From Torreya grandis (lineage: Eukaryota > Streptophyta > Pinopsida > Cupressales > Taxaceae): 64,000 nt of DNA. Below the pieces are notes generated by a model. That model made no database searches, was not told the DNA's origin, and worked only from the letters and a program-made list of their open reading frames with translations. Positions 43,851 to 56,082 of the stretch are shown here, piece after piece; the stretch's first letter is position 1; each line of letters begins with the position of its first letter. The stretch covers positions 930,501 through 994,500 of the forward strand of contig JARHVA010005493.1 in the NCBI GenBank assembly GCA_037957365.1, read 5' to 3'. A program made the translations under genes and the position numbers.

Positions 43851-45600
43851 ACTCTGTAATCTATGTGAGTTCATGCAATGTAATATTAGCCTTTATCTTC
43901 TTCATATCTTTAGCTATATTATATCTATTTTTATTAGAAGAACTAGGAATATAAACATTGGGTTTAAAAGTACTCCCTTTAGGTGTTTCTAGATTATTGC
44001 TTGAAGAAGTGTCTGAAGGAGTTCTAAAATTATTTAGAGGCATTGAGGTAGTAAAAGGCTGCCTCTACTGTCTATTATTTAAGGGGTGAATTTTCTTCAA
44101 GAACTATTGAAAATCTTGGATTTCCTTAGGGATCTCATCAGGTTCATTTTCCTCTTGAAAAGGGAAATCAAAAGTATCCACCATGAAGGCTTAATCAGAT
44201 GAATTAGATTAAAAAGCACCTGCACAAATTTACTTTTTAGGTACCACTTCAAATGATTCTAATTCCTCTTGGAAAGCCTCAAAGGCTTTACAAAACTCAA
44301 TATAGTCAATTTTTCCATGATTGGCTGTGAAATTCACCCTAAAATAATCAATTAATATAATATTAGTGAGGTTAATGTCCATGGTCTTATTTTCAAAATA
44401 TAGTTCATTATTCCTATTATTATGAAAACTATCATTTTGAAATCTATTATTTGGCCTATTATATGTTTGAAATGATAAGTTCCTGCCTGAGCTTTCAGTA
44501 GTATTTCCAACTTATTTTTGTAGCTGAAAAAAATTAGTGCTCAATTTTTGGACTATTTTTAAGATAGACTCATTCTAATTTTTAGGAGTTTTAGAATTAT
44601 GTCCCTTATTATTGTTAACACCAATAGTTGGTACTAAAGCTATTTGATCATTTGTATTGAAGCCATTAGTAGGATGATTTCGGAATCCTAAGTTCTATTT
44701 GGGAACAACATGACTCAATGACAATTTATTGAGGTTTAGAAGTTGGTTTAATGCTAGGATATTTTGGTTATTGTTGGGGAATAAGTTTATCACAAGCATA
44801 TGTGGGTTGATGTTTGGTACAGAGTATGTCATTTTATGCTTGATGTTTGGTACAAAGTATGTCATTTTCCCCTAGGGATGCATATGATCATTGATAGTTA
44901 CTACCTTAGAATAGGCCCTAGATAATTAAGCTATAACTGGCATGAATCTCTTATAAAATATAGAGGTCATGGGACCCCCTACATATTTATAGATTTCTAA
45001 AGCTAAGACATTATCAATTTTATAGGGTTCTAGGGTCCTATTGTACATTTTCTAAAATCTATCATTAAAAGACCTAATAGGCTCAGTTTCATCTCTTTTA
45101 ATAGTGGTGAACTAATGGTAAATAACACAAAGACTGACAATTTTACCAAATTTATCTATAAAAACATCCCAACTAGTGATGTAATTATCAGGAAAATTGA
45201 AGAACCATTCATAATTAGAGACTTTAAAGGTAAAGGGGAATAACATGCAAGATAAATCTTCATGCACAACATTTAACAACCTTAAGGTTACTTTAAAATA
45301 TTTTATGTGCTCTTCAATAGTTATAATACCTATTGGATTAAATGTAGGCAAATATTTCTTAGTGTTAACATGGGAGATCATGTACCACACCTAGCACATT
45401 AATTAAAGATTCTCCCAACCAAGCCATATCTAGAAAAATATTGAAAGCATAGGTACCTTGAATGAGTGAAGTTGTTAGAGGTTTGGATCTCCTACATCTA
45501 CTTTTGACACATCTTTATTTTCAATGAACCTTAAGATCAATCAAAGACTCCCTAGTTTTTGAGTGTGATATTTTTTTAATCTTGGGCAATTCCATTTTGA
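43851..45600 (-). pseudogene. gag: gypsy B gag
   Basis: The retrotransposon Gag core is at 45112-45390: LPTFNPIGIITIEEHIKYF, then VVHEDLSCMLFPFTFK, then WFFNFPDNYITSWDVFIDKF, as in plant gypsy Gag. The gag-protease link at 43861-44043 reads RYNIAKDMKKIKANITLHEL. A roughly 45-bp segment (TGATGTTTGGTACARAGTAT) is duplicated in tandem at about 44811-44868 and is single in A. Confidence 0.8.
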
Positions 45601-47132
45601 AATTTGAAGATCTTACTTAAAATATGATGTATCAAGTTATCTTTTATAAATAATAAGAGTTAGACCTGCACATTGAGCTAATTTTGTAAAGGTTGTATGA
45701 AAAATAGTAAAGGACATTGATCTTTGACTGAATTAGCTACAAAATGCATTCAATTACATGAATATGATCTATCTTTATAAGTTTAAGTGTAAAAGAACTT
45801 AGATCTATGAAAGATATTCCAAATTTTGATCAAAATAAGTTGTCCTAACCTCAAATACTATGGACATGCAAAGCTTAAGCTAAATTTATTGAAAACAAGC
45901 ATCAATCCCAATGAACTTCAATATTTGTCTAAGGAAGCATAAAGATGTGTCACTTACAATAAAGATCAATGATCGTTAAGCTTCTAAGCAATGAATTTAC
46001 TCAAAAACACAAAAATACACTAATCTAAGATCAATAAATATTCAAGAAATTTATAAAGATCTTAGCTTCCCTTCTTGTGCCAGTGGGAAATGTCTTGTTG
46101 ATGCCTTTGAGTGTACCACAGGGTTTCTTAGTATTCAAAGAACACTTCTCATGTTAGAATTCAAGGAATTTAGAGCATGATTAGGAAATTGTGGCAACTT
46201 AATGTCACCTATGATAAAATAGTGGTAGAGATATATATTGGTGTTCCATAAATTAATAATGAATGATGGTTGGGAGCCATATTGGTCCATTATTTTTGAA
46301 TTATAATGAATCTATATTAATTCTTAGTGAATTATGATCCATATTTAAGCTACAATATAATATAAATGGATATTTATAATCAGGGTTAAACTAAAGTGGT
46401 CTGATGTAAAAAAAAGAGTAAAGAGAAGAGTAAGATAGAAAAGAAATGAGTGATAGCCAATTTTAGTTTCAAATATCATGAAAAAGAATCAATTTCAACT
46501 GAGTATGCATTCAACCAATATATAATGCAACATAACTGAAGCTAAAATTTCACTATATACCAAGCAAACTTCAAAGGATAGTGTAAAGAGTCACAAGTAA
46601 GAACTAGGTCTAGTTAAAGGATTCACTACTATAATCAAATATCATTTTCACATCTGAATATAGAGGAAAATTGAAACAAAGCTTAAGATCCTCTAACCAA
46701 TATAGCATATGTATAAATTAGAAACCCTGTGATTTAGAAAATTCAACTTAGAATTCAAAAAAACTATTCAAATTCAAGACACAAAACTAAAAATTGATAG
46801 AAAAGGTACATTATCAATTGACATATCAAATGTGGATAATATTTTTATAACTCCTTGATTATATCAGTTCAAGTGTACATAATTTTCTCAAAATTCTCCC
46901 ACTTTTTACAAGATGGTGATACATGCCGTTTATAGAAGGACAAGGCAGTGCATGAGTCAGTTATAATGTACAGGTGTACAAAAAGATAATGATAGCAGTC
47001 CTTAAAAGCTCTAAAATACACTTGTTCTTCATATTTAGACTGACCTAGGGGTAATATGCTAACAGACTAGCATATGCCTTATAGAGGAATATTCCTATCC
47101 TAGATATTATAATGTAGTTAATAAAATAAATA
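45601..47132. other. Conserved non-coding spacer between ORF1 and gag (B)
   Basis: It is the counterpart of 27027-28571. The TATA match has one change (CTTCTATAAACGG, about 46930). The primer-site-like TGGCACAAGAAGG lies next to TTTCCCA at about 46070-46090. No gene is seen. Confidence 0.5.
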
Positions 47133-50100
47133 TTAGCTACTGGGTGGGCCCATTGCTGAAGGGTCCCCTTGTTGATTTTATAACAACTCCACTACCTTTT
47201 GATGTTGGTCCTTGATGAGATACATGTCCATAGCTAGCTTCATTAGACAAACTTCTTTAGTATCAACTAGGTCATCTATGTCTTGGTCATCCTAGGCCAT
47301 GGCTTCCTTAATGCTCCTTTCTTCTATAATTTTCTCTTCTACTATCAAAATCATGTCCAAAATTATCTTATTATCTCTATTAGACTAACCCTGGCTCATG
47401 ATCCTAACTAATTGCATGACCAAAGTGACCTTGTGTTTGAATTCATCATCATCAATGATTCTAATCGTAGTGGTTTTGGTAGGGTTTAACAACATTGACT
47501 CCATGAGCTACTCAATTTTGATGACCAATCCTTTATCATCTGCCAAAAGCCTATTCAAATTATTTTCCCAAGTACCTAGACCTTATACCTTGTCTAATAT
47601 TATTCCCAATATGCTATTCAAGTGGGCTAAGATAATAGTCTTAAACTTATGAATCTTATTATTAATTACAATTTCAATGAGATCCCTTACCTAGGTCTTT
47701 AACTTTTGCCACTCTATTATTAACTCCTTGGCTATTTCATCCTACTGGCTTAGGGCATCTAGCCTTAGGTTTATTAAACTCAAATAATTTAACATATAAA
47801 AAAATGAGGCATCAAACATGTCCATTATAGAGTCAGGGACTGATAAAATGGCCTAGGTTTCTAGATTTTCCTTCTCTCTTTCCAAGTTTTAGATCCTCTA
47901 TTTCATCACTTAGACCCTAGCCTTTGCTTGAGCTGATTGAGCCTCAATCAAGATCTTAACATCTTATTCATGAATAGTGGCCTCACCAAGCTATTGACCT
48001 CTCATCAGAGTTAAACCTATAAAGGGTTCCACCTTTTGGAAGGTGAATTCCTCAGCTCTTACCATGGATATCTTGGTGGTAACCCTTTCTAATCCAAATA
48101 TCTCTAGATTAACTTTCATGATGGTGGATGATCTTGTGAATTTTAGAGCTTTTGGGACCTATACACCTATGATACTTGATGCTATAAGAGAATCCATTAT
48201 TTTGCTTTCTAATCCTAGAGTGACCACAATTCTCCTTTCTTTTTGCTCCTTCACCATATCCCTAATCCATGGCTTCATGTCATCTTACACTTCAACATTG
48301 GGAACTTTTATCATGGTCTATGAATGGGAAAGAGAAGGGATCTTTTGCAACTTTCCATAAATAAACTAGTTAGGGATGACTAGTCTATGAATGGGGAATT
48401 AATCACTAAATAGGTTAACCTCACTAGTTAGATGTGTGAGGGTCAACCTTGGTCTTTTGGGTCCAAGATGGACCAGTGCCATTTTTGCTTTTCTCTTGTC
48501 CCTAGGAGCCAATGGGATGGTAGCTAGAGCAATCTCCTTTCTTTTATTTTCTTTAGACTCCCATTATTGAACTTGGGCCTCTTCAAACTATTCTTCTTCC
48601 CTATCTATGTCATATGCCTCTGTAAGTTCTTTGAGATCACCCTCAAGCATCTCATCTGGATCCAAGGTAATCATCTCCAAATACTCAATTGGGGAAGGTG
48701 GCTTTTTCTAGAATGTTGAAGATGAGGGTCCTTCCCCAAGTCTTTATTGCAATTTTGCCTCTCCCACTTTTTCCTTACCATGGTCTTGTTGATCTTGATT
48801 TTTCAAAATTTACCCTTGAGGTTGTGGCTATAGTTATTCTACTTAGGGTTTGTTCTTAGGCTATCCTAGATGGTCTGAGTAGCAAGTGATACTGCAAAGG
48901 ATGCATTTTACATGCCTCTCTAGATGAATTTTCAATCTATGTTAAAGTTTGATGTTGAGCCCTTGGATCTTAGCTAACACCTCTTCATAATTCTTGGCCT
49001 TAATGTAGATGGTGTTATGAACACCAAAACTATGTACGTACTCAGGATTGGGGAGTTTCTTCTCCTTCAAATTATTAGTCATTATGTTCTTAGGATCTCA
49101 CATCTTTTGTTCATCAAGATAAAATACAAATTAATCCATGTGCTTAGCCATTGTATCAACTTATTTTCAATCTTGAAGTATAGTTATTCTAATAGTCAGA
49201 TGAGATGGGAGGCAATGTCTTACTCAACAAGCTTACATGGAACATATACTAGCAATTTGTAAGGCTAGGACATGATCCCCTCAATCCTGATGACTATATA
49301 GTCATGGTAGTACTAGATGTCACTCATCATTTATACATACTTCTTGATTAGTGGATGGATCCTAGGCATGGAACACTTGTGATAGCCTTGACTATGGCTG
49401 GGTAGACACAATCACAAATAAACTACATATGGTTCTTGTACTTAAAGATATACAATTTGGAGTAATGATGGGAAATGGTAGTTTTTCCTTCAAGAGACCA
49501 ATTCTTAATCCTTGGGAAATTTATTGAGGAAAAAAGAGAATCTAATAGGTATGACATCATATAAAATTACTTGGAGGTCTTCCTTTTGATGGCAGTGAAT
49601 GTTTGGCCAAGAAGACATTAATCAAATATCCAATTAGAGGGGCGAGAATTTCCTCCACAATGAAATGAACATAGGGGACCTAAATTTTATTTATCTAGGT
49701 GGTTGAGGGGGATCCAATGGATTAGTTTAATAGTGTCATTATTAATATGATGCCCTCCCTGAATTAGACTATTGGGATCTTGCCTTAAAAGTCCTTAAAG
49801 ATATGGTATCCTTGGTGTAGTTAGGGTCTAAGGATAAAGTCCAAGTCATGATTGCTGGTCCATTCCTTAATTTTGGACAAGTATACATGGGAGAGAGGGA
49901 TATTAAAATATTTTTAAAAATCTATAGGAGAGATATAAGCTATCTTCTTAGAATTCCATTTCCAAATGATCCATTCATTATCAACCCTACAATCAATAAA
50001 GATAAGTGCAAGGATGTCTATATAAAGTAGTACCTTAGGATTTAAAGCAGCATGGTGAAGGTCAGTCATCTAGATAAAAACCAAGTCATAATGTCTCTAG

Positions 50101-50297
50101 CTTACCATGGTAATCCTCTACTCCTTTATGATGGGCTTTAGTTCTTCTATGATGAAGAATAGTTTAGACCAATTCATAATGTCTGAGACATTCAAGGCCA
50201 CAACATCTAATTTAGTTTCTTTGAAGATTCACCCCTCATTATCTATCAATAGGTAGAGCTCAATCTCCTCCTTCAATTGTTGTCTGTGAGTTGCCAT
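47133..50297 (-). pseudogene. gypsy B ORF1 (large ORF upstream of gag)
   Basis: It runs from ATG 50295-50297 (MATHRQQLKEEIELYLL) to TAA 47133-47135, about 1055 codons with scattered stops. Segments such as FIDCRVDNEWIIWKWNSKKI (about 49925-49985) match A closely, so an ancestral protein is visible. No enzyme motif is seen; the C-terminal third looks acidic and helical. Confidence 0.6.
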
Positions 50298-50408
50298 GGT
50301 TTCTATTTCTAAAAATTGTTCACATTGGTTTGGAAATTGGTCTCTATGAAATCTCTTTTGCACTGAAAAAACTTAATAAACATTTTATTGGATCAAATTG
50401 TGACCAAA

Positions 50409-53102
50409 TGAATTCAATTTCATCACTTTTATGTAGGGTTTAGGGTTTTTGAGCTTTAATGGTAAGATATATCTAGACTATGGCTCATACGTGATTTGGA
50501 TTTGATTTAGACCTTTACCTTTATACCTTCATGTTTTTGAGCCCACAAGATCTCCTATTTTATCCTTTTCTAATTATGTGTTGCCTATGTGGAATTGATC
50601 TAGACCTTTCATGTTATTTATCATAAATGCATTTAAGCACTAGTTGCTGGTATTTAAAATACCTTCTTTTATTATGCACCATTAGATCAAAATCCTAGAT
50701 TAGCACGAGCCATTGCTTTTAATATAGGGGCTTACTTGTGATTGGCTCTTTTCTATTCCAAGCCCCATGGTTGTGACTCTTGGTGTTTTTGTGTGCCTTC
50801 TCATGCTTTGTATCTTATGTTAGTCCTTTGTTTAATGAGCATTAGCCATGCGATGAGCTTCAAGGCCTTTGAAAAATCATGGGTGCCTTCATGTCATTGG
50901 ATCATCTTCCAATGATAAAGAGTGAACTATCAGATCCTCTATAATTTTTACTTTGAATGGGTTTTTACCATACATCAAGATTGTAGGATCTAAAGAATTC
51001 ATTGAAAAGTCTTTGAGGACCTTCACATTGTTAGATCACCCTCCAATGATAAAGCATGAATTATTGATCTGCAAAGATTCCTGAACTTTAAGTTAGCATG
51101 TTACTAATGTGGGACTCAGGCTTAAGTTCCTTAGGCTAAGGTTTATTTCGTGTTTATTAAGCACAAAGCAAACTTTAGGCTAAGGGACTTATGTCTATGT
51201 TTTCTAAATTAAATAAAGGGGATTGTGGCTAAATTTTTTAAGCCAATATATATGTTGTGTTTAATAAACACAATGTATATATTGATCTAAAATATTTGTG
51301 CCAAGCCTTATAAAACATGCCTAAAGGTGATAAAAATGGTATATTGGTCTAAAATATTTAGGATTTTATTGTATTGACAAAACACATTAAAATCTTTAGC
51401 TAGAAACAACTTGGCCTAAGTCCTATGTAACAAATACCTCTTTTAAAATAGGACTTAGTATAAGTTTATTGTTTAAGGTTCGTGATATTTAAACAAAATG
51501 CCATGGGGACCTTAAAGTATAGATTTAGAGTAAGTTTATTTTGCATATATTTAGACCATAAGACCATTTCCACATTTTGTAGATCAAATATTTCACATGT
51601 TTGAGCATATTTTGAGCACTTCCCCTATCTTGTAAAGCAATTTATGAGCCCTCTAGTAGGATTTTGGAGTGTGTTTTGATCTTGAGTAGAATAATTTATT
51701 AGCTTAAACTTGATGGTCTCATGGACATCAAATACTTCCCTGTAGGTTTCAAATGATAGTCGTGTGAATGTCATTTTTAAGCTAGTGAAGATTTTAATTT
51801 CATGGGCTTAAAGTTGACAGTTACACAAATGTCAAATGATGGTCATGCAAATGCCAATATTAACCTCATCAAATTATTATGAACCAATGTGAGAGTTCCA
51901 CTTGTCACCTCCATGGGGCTTCCAAGGGTCTTAGACTTAATTCACATTATTGGATCAAAATTTACAATGCAGCAAGAGCCATAAGATTGTGATTCAGGAG
52001 CTTGCTCATGATTGGTTCTTTTTATTAGGTAGGCCCCTTTCCTTTTAATCCTCAAATGCAAGGGTGCCACATGTCAATCATTTAGGCCTTTCATAATCCT
52101 TTGACCTTTCAACTATGTTTCACTCCATCTGATTGAGTCTTTATGATGAAGTGAGAACCATTGATCATGATCTGATAGCTTGCATGTGATTGGTCCAAGG
52201 GGATATGTATGAGATTATATTGGGATTTCCTCACACCATCTGATTAGAAAGCCATGATAAAGTGCAAACTATTAGATCATCCAAGATGCATGTTTTTTAA
52301 GTCAAAGCTCAGGCTTTCCTCACTCCATTGGATCAAATGCTATGATAAAGTGAAGGTCATTGGATCCTACAAAATATAAGTAAGTTAATTTAGAAGCATG
52401 GTGATATAAAATACTTAGGCTAAGGTATTAATGGTAAGGTCTTGTTCATATTAATAAATATGTTAGGGTCTTAGGATTAAAACCTTAGGCTGAGGTATAA
52501 ATTAAAACACTGAGCTAACTTTAAATTGGACTCAAGGAACTAAAACTTAAGCTAAGATGTTAAGACTAAGGACCCATTAGTATTAATAAATATAATGGGG
52601 CCTTAAGGTTAAAACATTGGGCTAAGCTAGGAAATATTAAAACAACCCTACAAAATAAATGCTAGTTATGCATACAAGGAACTTTTAAAGGGGAAAATAA
52701 TAAAGGGGACCAAGCATTTTAGGCTAAGTTTTAGTTGTGTTAATAAACAAGACTAATCTTAGAACATGAACTTTATACTTAGGTCCAAAATGGATTTATA
52801 GAAGGTTCCCACCAATTTTGTTCCCACTAGTATTCAAATTTGAACTAAGGGTTTTGCCAAGGTTTGGGGATATGAATTTCTTAGGAAAAAAACCATGGAA
52901 CCTACAAATAAAAGCAATAAAGACCATTTATTAGCACTGTTAGACAAAATTAAAGCAAAACACATCTAAGTAATATTGATCTTAATAAATTGCATGATCT
53001 TCAAATTCTACAAATGAACTTAACATGCTACAATTTTCATGTTCAATTTCTAGGGTTTCTCAAGGGTCCTAATTTTCAAAAAATGGGGGTATGTTGGTCC
53101 CA
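50409..53102 (-). repeat. LTR-like region of gypsy B
   Basis: About 2.7 kb, plus-strand ends TGAATTC and TCCCA, matching 31898-38741 of A without D. Subrepeats with ATTGGATCA and its complement recur (50680-52360), as do the TTAATAAATA tandem units (about 52430-52640). The 111 bases between it and ORF1 hold the candidate primer site at about 50390-50406. Confidence 0.5.
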
Positions 53103-54086
53103 ATAGGTTCCAATCACATCTTTCAACAAAAGCTTATTAACACATATTTTCAAATTTATTGTCTGCTTATATAAGATATTGACAATGGAATTTGTGACCA
53201 AACCATTTAGGAATAACAAAGGTAAACCACCCTTCCAAGGAATGTAGCATGGAAAGCAACCACTAGATTTTATTTAATTAGAAATATAATATATTTTATT
53301 TTTAAACTTGTATTTATATTGATTAATAATTTGAATGAGGGATGAGGCTCATTATAATTTTCCATTAAATATTTTATTTTAAATAATAAACAAGGATAAC
53401 AATGAAGACATGACCAATGAATATATAGTGAAATGTGAAGCTGATGAAGGTCTTCATGACAAGAATCCCCTAAACACAATGTTTGAAGAGCTAACTTTAA
53501 AAGTGAATAAGGAATTAGATGAAATCAAGGTCAATAATATATAAAAATAGTTACATAAATGGGAGATGTGGGAAAAAATGATTATTTCTAAAGAGGGAAA
53601 TATAGGTTCAACTATGGAGTCTCTAAAATTGTATATTACCAAACTTACGAATGAAAATAGGGTGCTGAAGTTGGTCATACAAACACTGAGAGAAAAAACT
53701 GTGAGAGAAAATTTAAATATAAAGAAACAAATCTATGATTTTTTTAATAAAAAATCAATAAGTGATCATGTGTCACATTTATATGGGTAGGGAATTATAC
53801 GATCAAGATAATGAAGGTGATATACAAGGAAGAATTGAAGCTCTAGTATGATTTTGTAGTGAAATACATAGAGACCAACCACACTAGTATATATGCAATG
53901 AAGAGGACCACAAGGATGACTATGAATACTTGTGTTTGTAATATTTCATGTTTCACATGGCTTATATTTTTAGGAATGTGTTTAACAAGATTGCATATTT
54001 TTTCATAAGACTATATAGCTTAAATGGTTGTGTAGTAGAAGTACAATATCAAATATTTTATTAGATCATCATGCCTTCATGTGCTC
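53103..54086 (+). other. Flanking DNA with a coiled-coil-like coding relic
   Basis: Right of gypsy B. From about 53409 to 53870 a plus-strand frame reads LFEELTLKVNKELDEIKVNN, then NIGSTMESLKLYITKLTNEN and further charged heptad-like stretches, with stops. I recognise no family. It lies just upstream of the Penelope-like RT on the same strand, so it may be part of that element. The first 300 bases show nothing. Confidence 0.35.
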
Positions 54087-55440
54087 AATAGAGGCTTAGG
54101 TTTCACTATTTCCCTATAATATACCCATAAGGAGGACTTCATTGTAACGATAAAAAATGTGTTAAAAAGTCTTCTACAAAAAATTATAGATGATGTAATA
54201 TAGGACTATGTTATTGCTATAAGACATGTCAAGCCTCCAAATAGAAACATTATGATTGAGAAATGGAGGGCTCTAAAGTTATTAAATGAGAATGTATATA
54301 TTGTCATTTTTAATATAAATAAAGGTAATGTTATAATAAATATAAATATAAGATATTATGATGCCAAAAATAATGATAAACTAAATAAGAGTGGTAACTA
54401 CCATAAGATTTCTATTAACCCTATGTCTAGGATAACTAATAAAGTAACTAACATTATTAAGTCATCTTTTTTGGATGAAATTATCAAGGAAAAACTCATT
54501 CCTAACAAAGAGGTTACCTCAAGAATATACCATGACCTAAAATCCATAAAATAAGTGTACCTTTGAGACCAATTATTGACACCATTGGTTATCTAACCTA
54601 TAATATAGCAACCTTTTTAATAAATAAGTTGAAAACTTTAGTCAGAATAATCTATTCCTTCATACAAGACTATATAGTTTGTTTCAAATTCATCAATGAT
54701 AAAAGGTTGGAAGAAATAAATTTAACGGTTAGTTTTTATGTAGTTTCTTTTACACCAAGGATCTTATTGAGGATGATATCAATATTTTTCAAATATTTCA
54801 TTAGAGATAAAAAAATTAGTATTTCTCTATATTAAGTCCACTATATTCTCTTTAAATGGTGTTTTGTTTGAAAAAATTGAAGGAATGGCTATGGCCTCTC
54901 CTATATATTTAGTAGTGGTAAACCTCTACATGGAAAATTTTGAAGGGATATTTATTATTTTCCCCTTAAACTGAAATGGTGGAAGAGATATGTGGATGAT
55001 TTCATCTTCTATTAAAAACATAGAATAAATACTCTTGAGGAATTCCACTCCCATATCCATAGTTTAGTTTGTAGTATAAAGTTCACTAAGGAGATATAAC
55101 AAGAAGGAAACTTACCATGATTAGGTATTCTACTCTCACACAAATGAAATGACTCTTTAGTCGACACTCTGTTCAAAAAAAGCACACACATATACCTTTA
55201 TATGCATGCCACTTCACACCATCAACTAACTCAAAAATTTGTGATGTTGAAGGCACTTAAAATTAGAGCATTTAGGATTTGTAATGAAGAAAACTTAGAA
55301 AAAAAATTATAGAAATTAAAAAATATATTTAAGATGAATGGGTACATAGGTAAGTGAATTGCTAAGGCTTTGAGATAATCTAGGGTTTATCATAATAAGA
55401 ATCATCCAAAATATTCTCCAAAAACCAATTGAAAAAAGAA
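54087..55440 (+). pseudogene. Penelope-like element reverse transcriptase
   Basis: The N-terminal stretch NRGLGFTIS, stop, YTHKEDFIVTIKN leads to HVKPPNRNI (about 54225-54250). KWRALKLLNENVYIVIFNIN and INKGN (family: ADKGN) follow, up to EVTSRIYHDLKSIK at 54554. After a frameshift come RPIIDTIGYLTYNIATFLIN (54566-54625) and LTVSFYVVSF. The later part reads FNGVLFEKIEGMAMASP (about 54855-54905) and KRYVDDFIF (about 54985), with both catalytic aspartates intact. THIYLYMHATSHH and the helical thumb follow. This order is diagnostic of Penelope-like RTs. No GIY-YIG endonuclease follows. Confidence 0.9.
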
Positions 55441-56035
55441 ATAAATAAGGACCTCATTTAAATTTTAGATTATTTTAAGTTATAGTAATTCACTAGCATG
55501 GCTTGACCAATATTATCCTTGTATTCTTTAGTTTTAAATTTCATCATTTGATCGTGAGTTCATTTGTTCAGGCCTTCCTCTTTGTCCAGCTCTTTCTTCT
55601 TTTTTAGGGGTATTTTAGGCAAAGGTTTATTATGCCTTGTCTTGAAGCAAGCCATGTTTTATACCCTTCATGATGCCTATTATGCTTTACATTTTATTTA
55701 TACTCTTATGAGTGCTAGTGGTTGGTATAGATGTTGCCTTCACCCCTTTCTCCTTCTTGGTAGGACTGGTTTTCCACCCATCAATTTGAGGGCCAACCCC
55801 CACATTTCTACTAGTCTCCCAATCCTTTATGAAATTCTTAGCCTCATCCTTTAGTAAATCCCATTCTTCTATTTGTTTTATGATAATCCATACCTAGTGT
55901 TCCAAATTATTTTCCAACTCCATCAGTTTCACATTAAAATTTAGATGAAGGCCTGAGGTGTCTTTCTTCTCATTCTTCTCCTTAGAATCCTTTAGAGGAG
56001 ACTAAGAAATCTTCCTCAATGTTATTACCCATTTT
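55441..56035 (-). pseudogene. Unrecognised antisense coding relic
   Basis: On the minus strand from about 56010 the frame reads SPLKDSKEKNEKKDTSGLHL, then VKLMELENNLEH, then IEEWDLLKDEAKNFIKDWE, GPQIDGWKTSPTKKEKGVKA, to about 55690. It has few stops and a charged helical composition. I do not recognise a family; a retroelement gag-like or ORF1-like protein is possible. The plus-strand reading at 55564-55854 is its shadow. Confidence 0.35.
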
Positions 56036-56082
56036 CTCTTCTTCTTCTTCTTCCAATAATAATAATAATTATTATTATAACT
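56036..56082 (+). repeat. CTT and AAT/ATT microsatellite
   Basis: A run of CTT units is followed by AAT and then ATT units, a simple repeat. Confidence 0.9.

Larger units (their letters stand above)
38742..53102 (-). mobile_element. Ty3/gypsy OTA (Tat/Ogre-like) element B
   Basis: It is the same family and orientation as A and abuts it at 38741/38742. It reads, right to left, LTR-like region, ORF1, spacer, gag, protease, extra RNase H, RT, RNase H, integrase and a 1-kb 3' region. It lacks the array and D, so it serves as the empty-site reference. If 31898-38741 is a shared LTR, A and B form a head-to-tail dimer; otherwise B is a neighbour lacking its own 3' LTR. All frames are broken. Confidence 0.82.
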
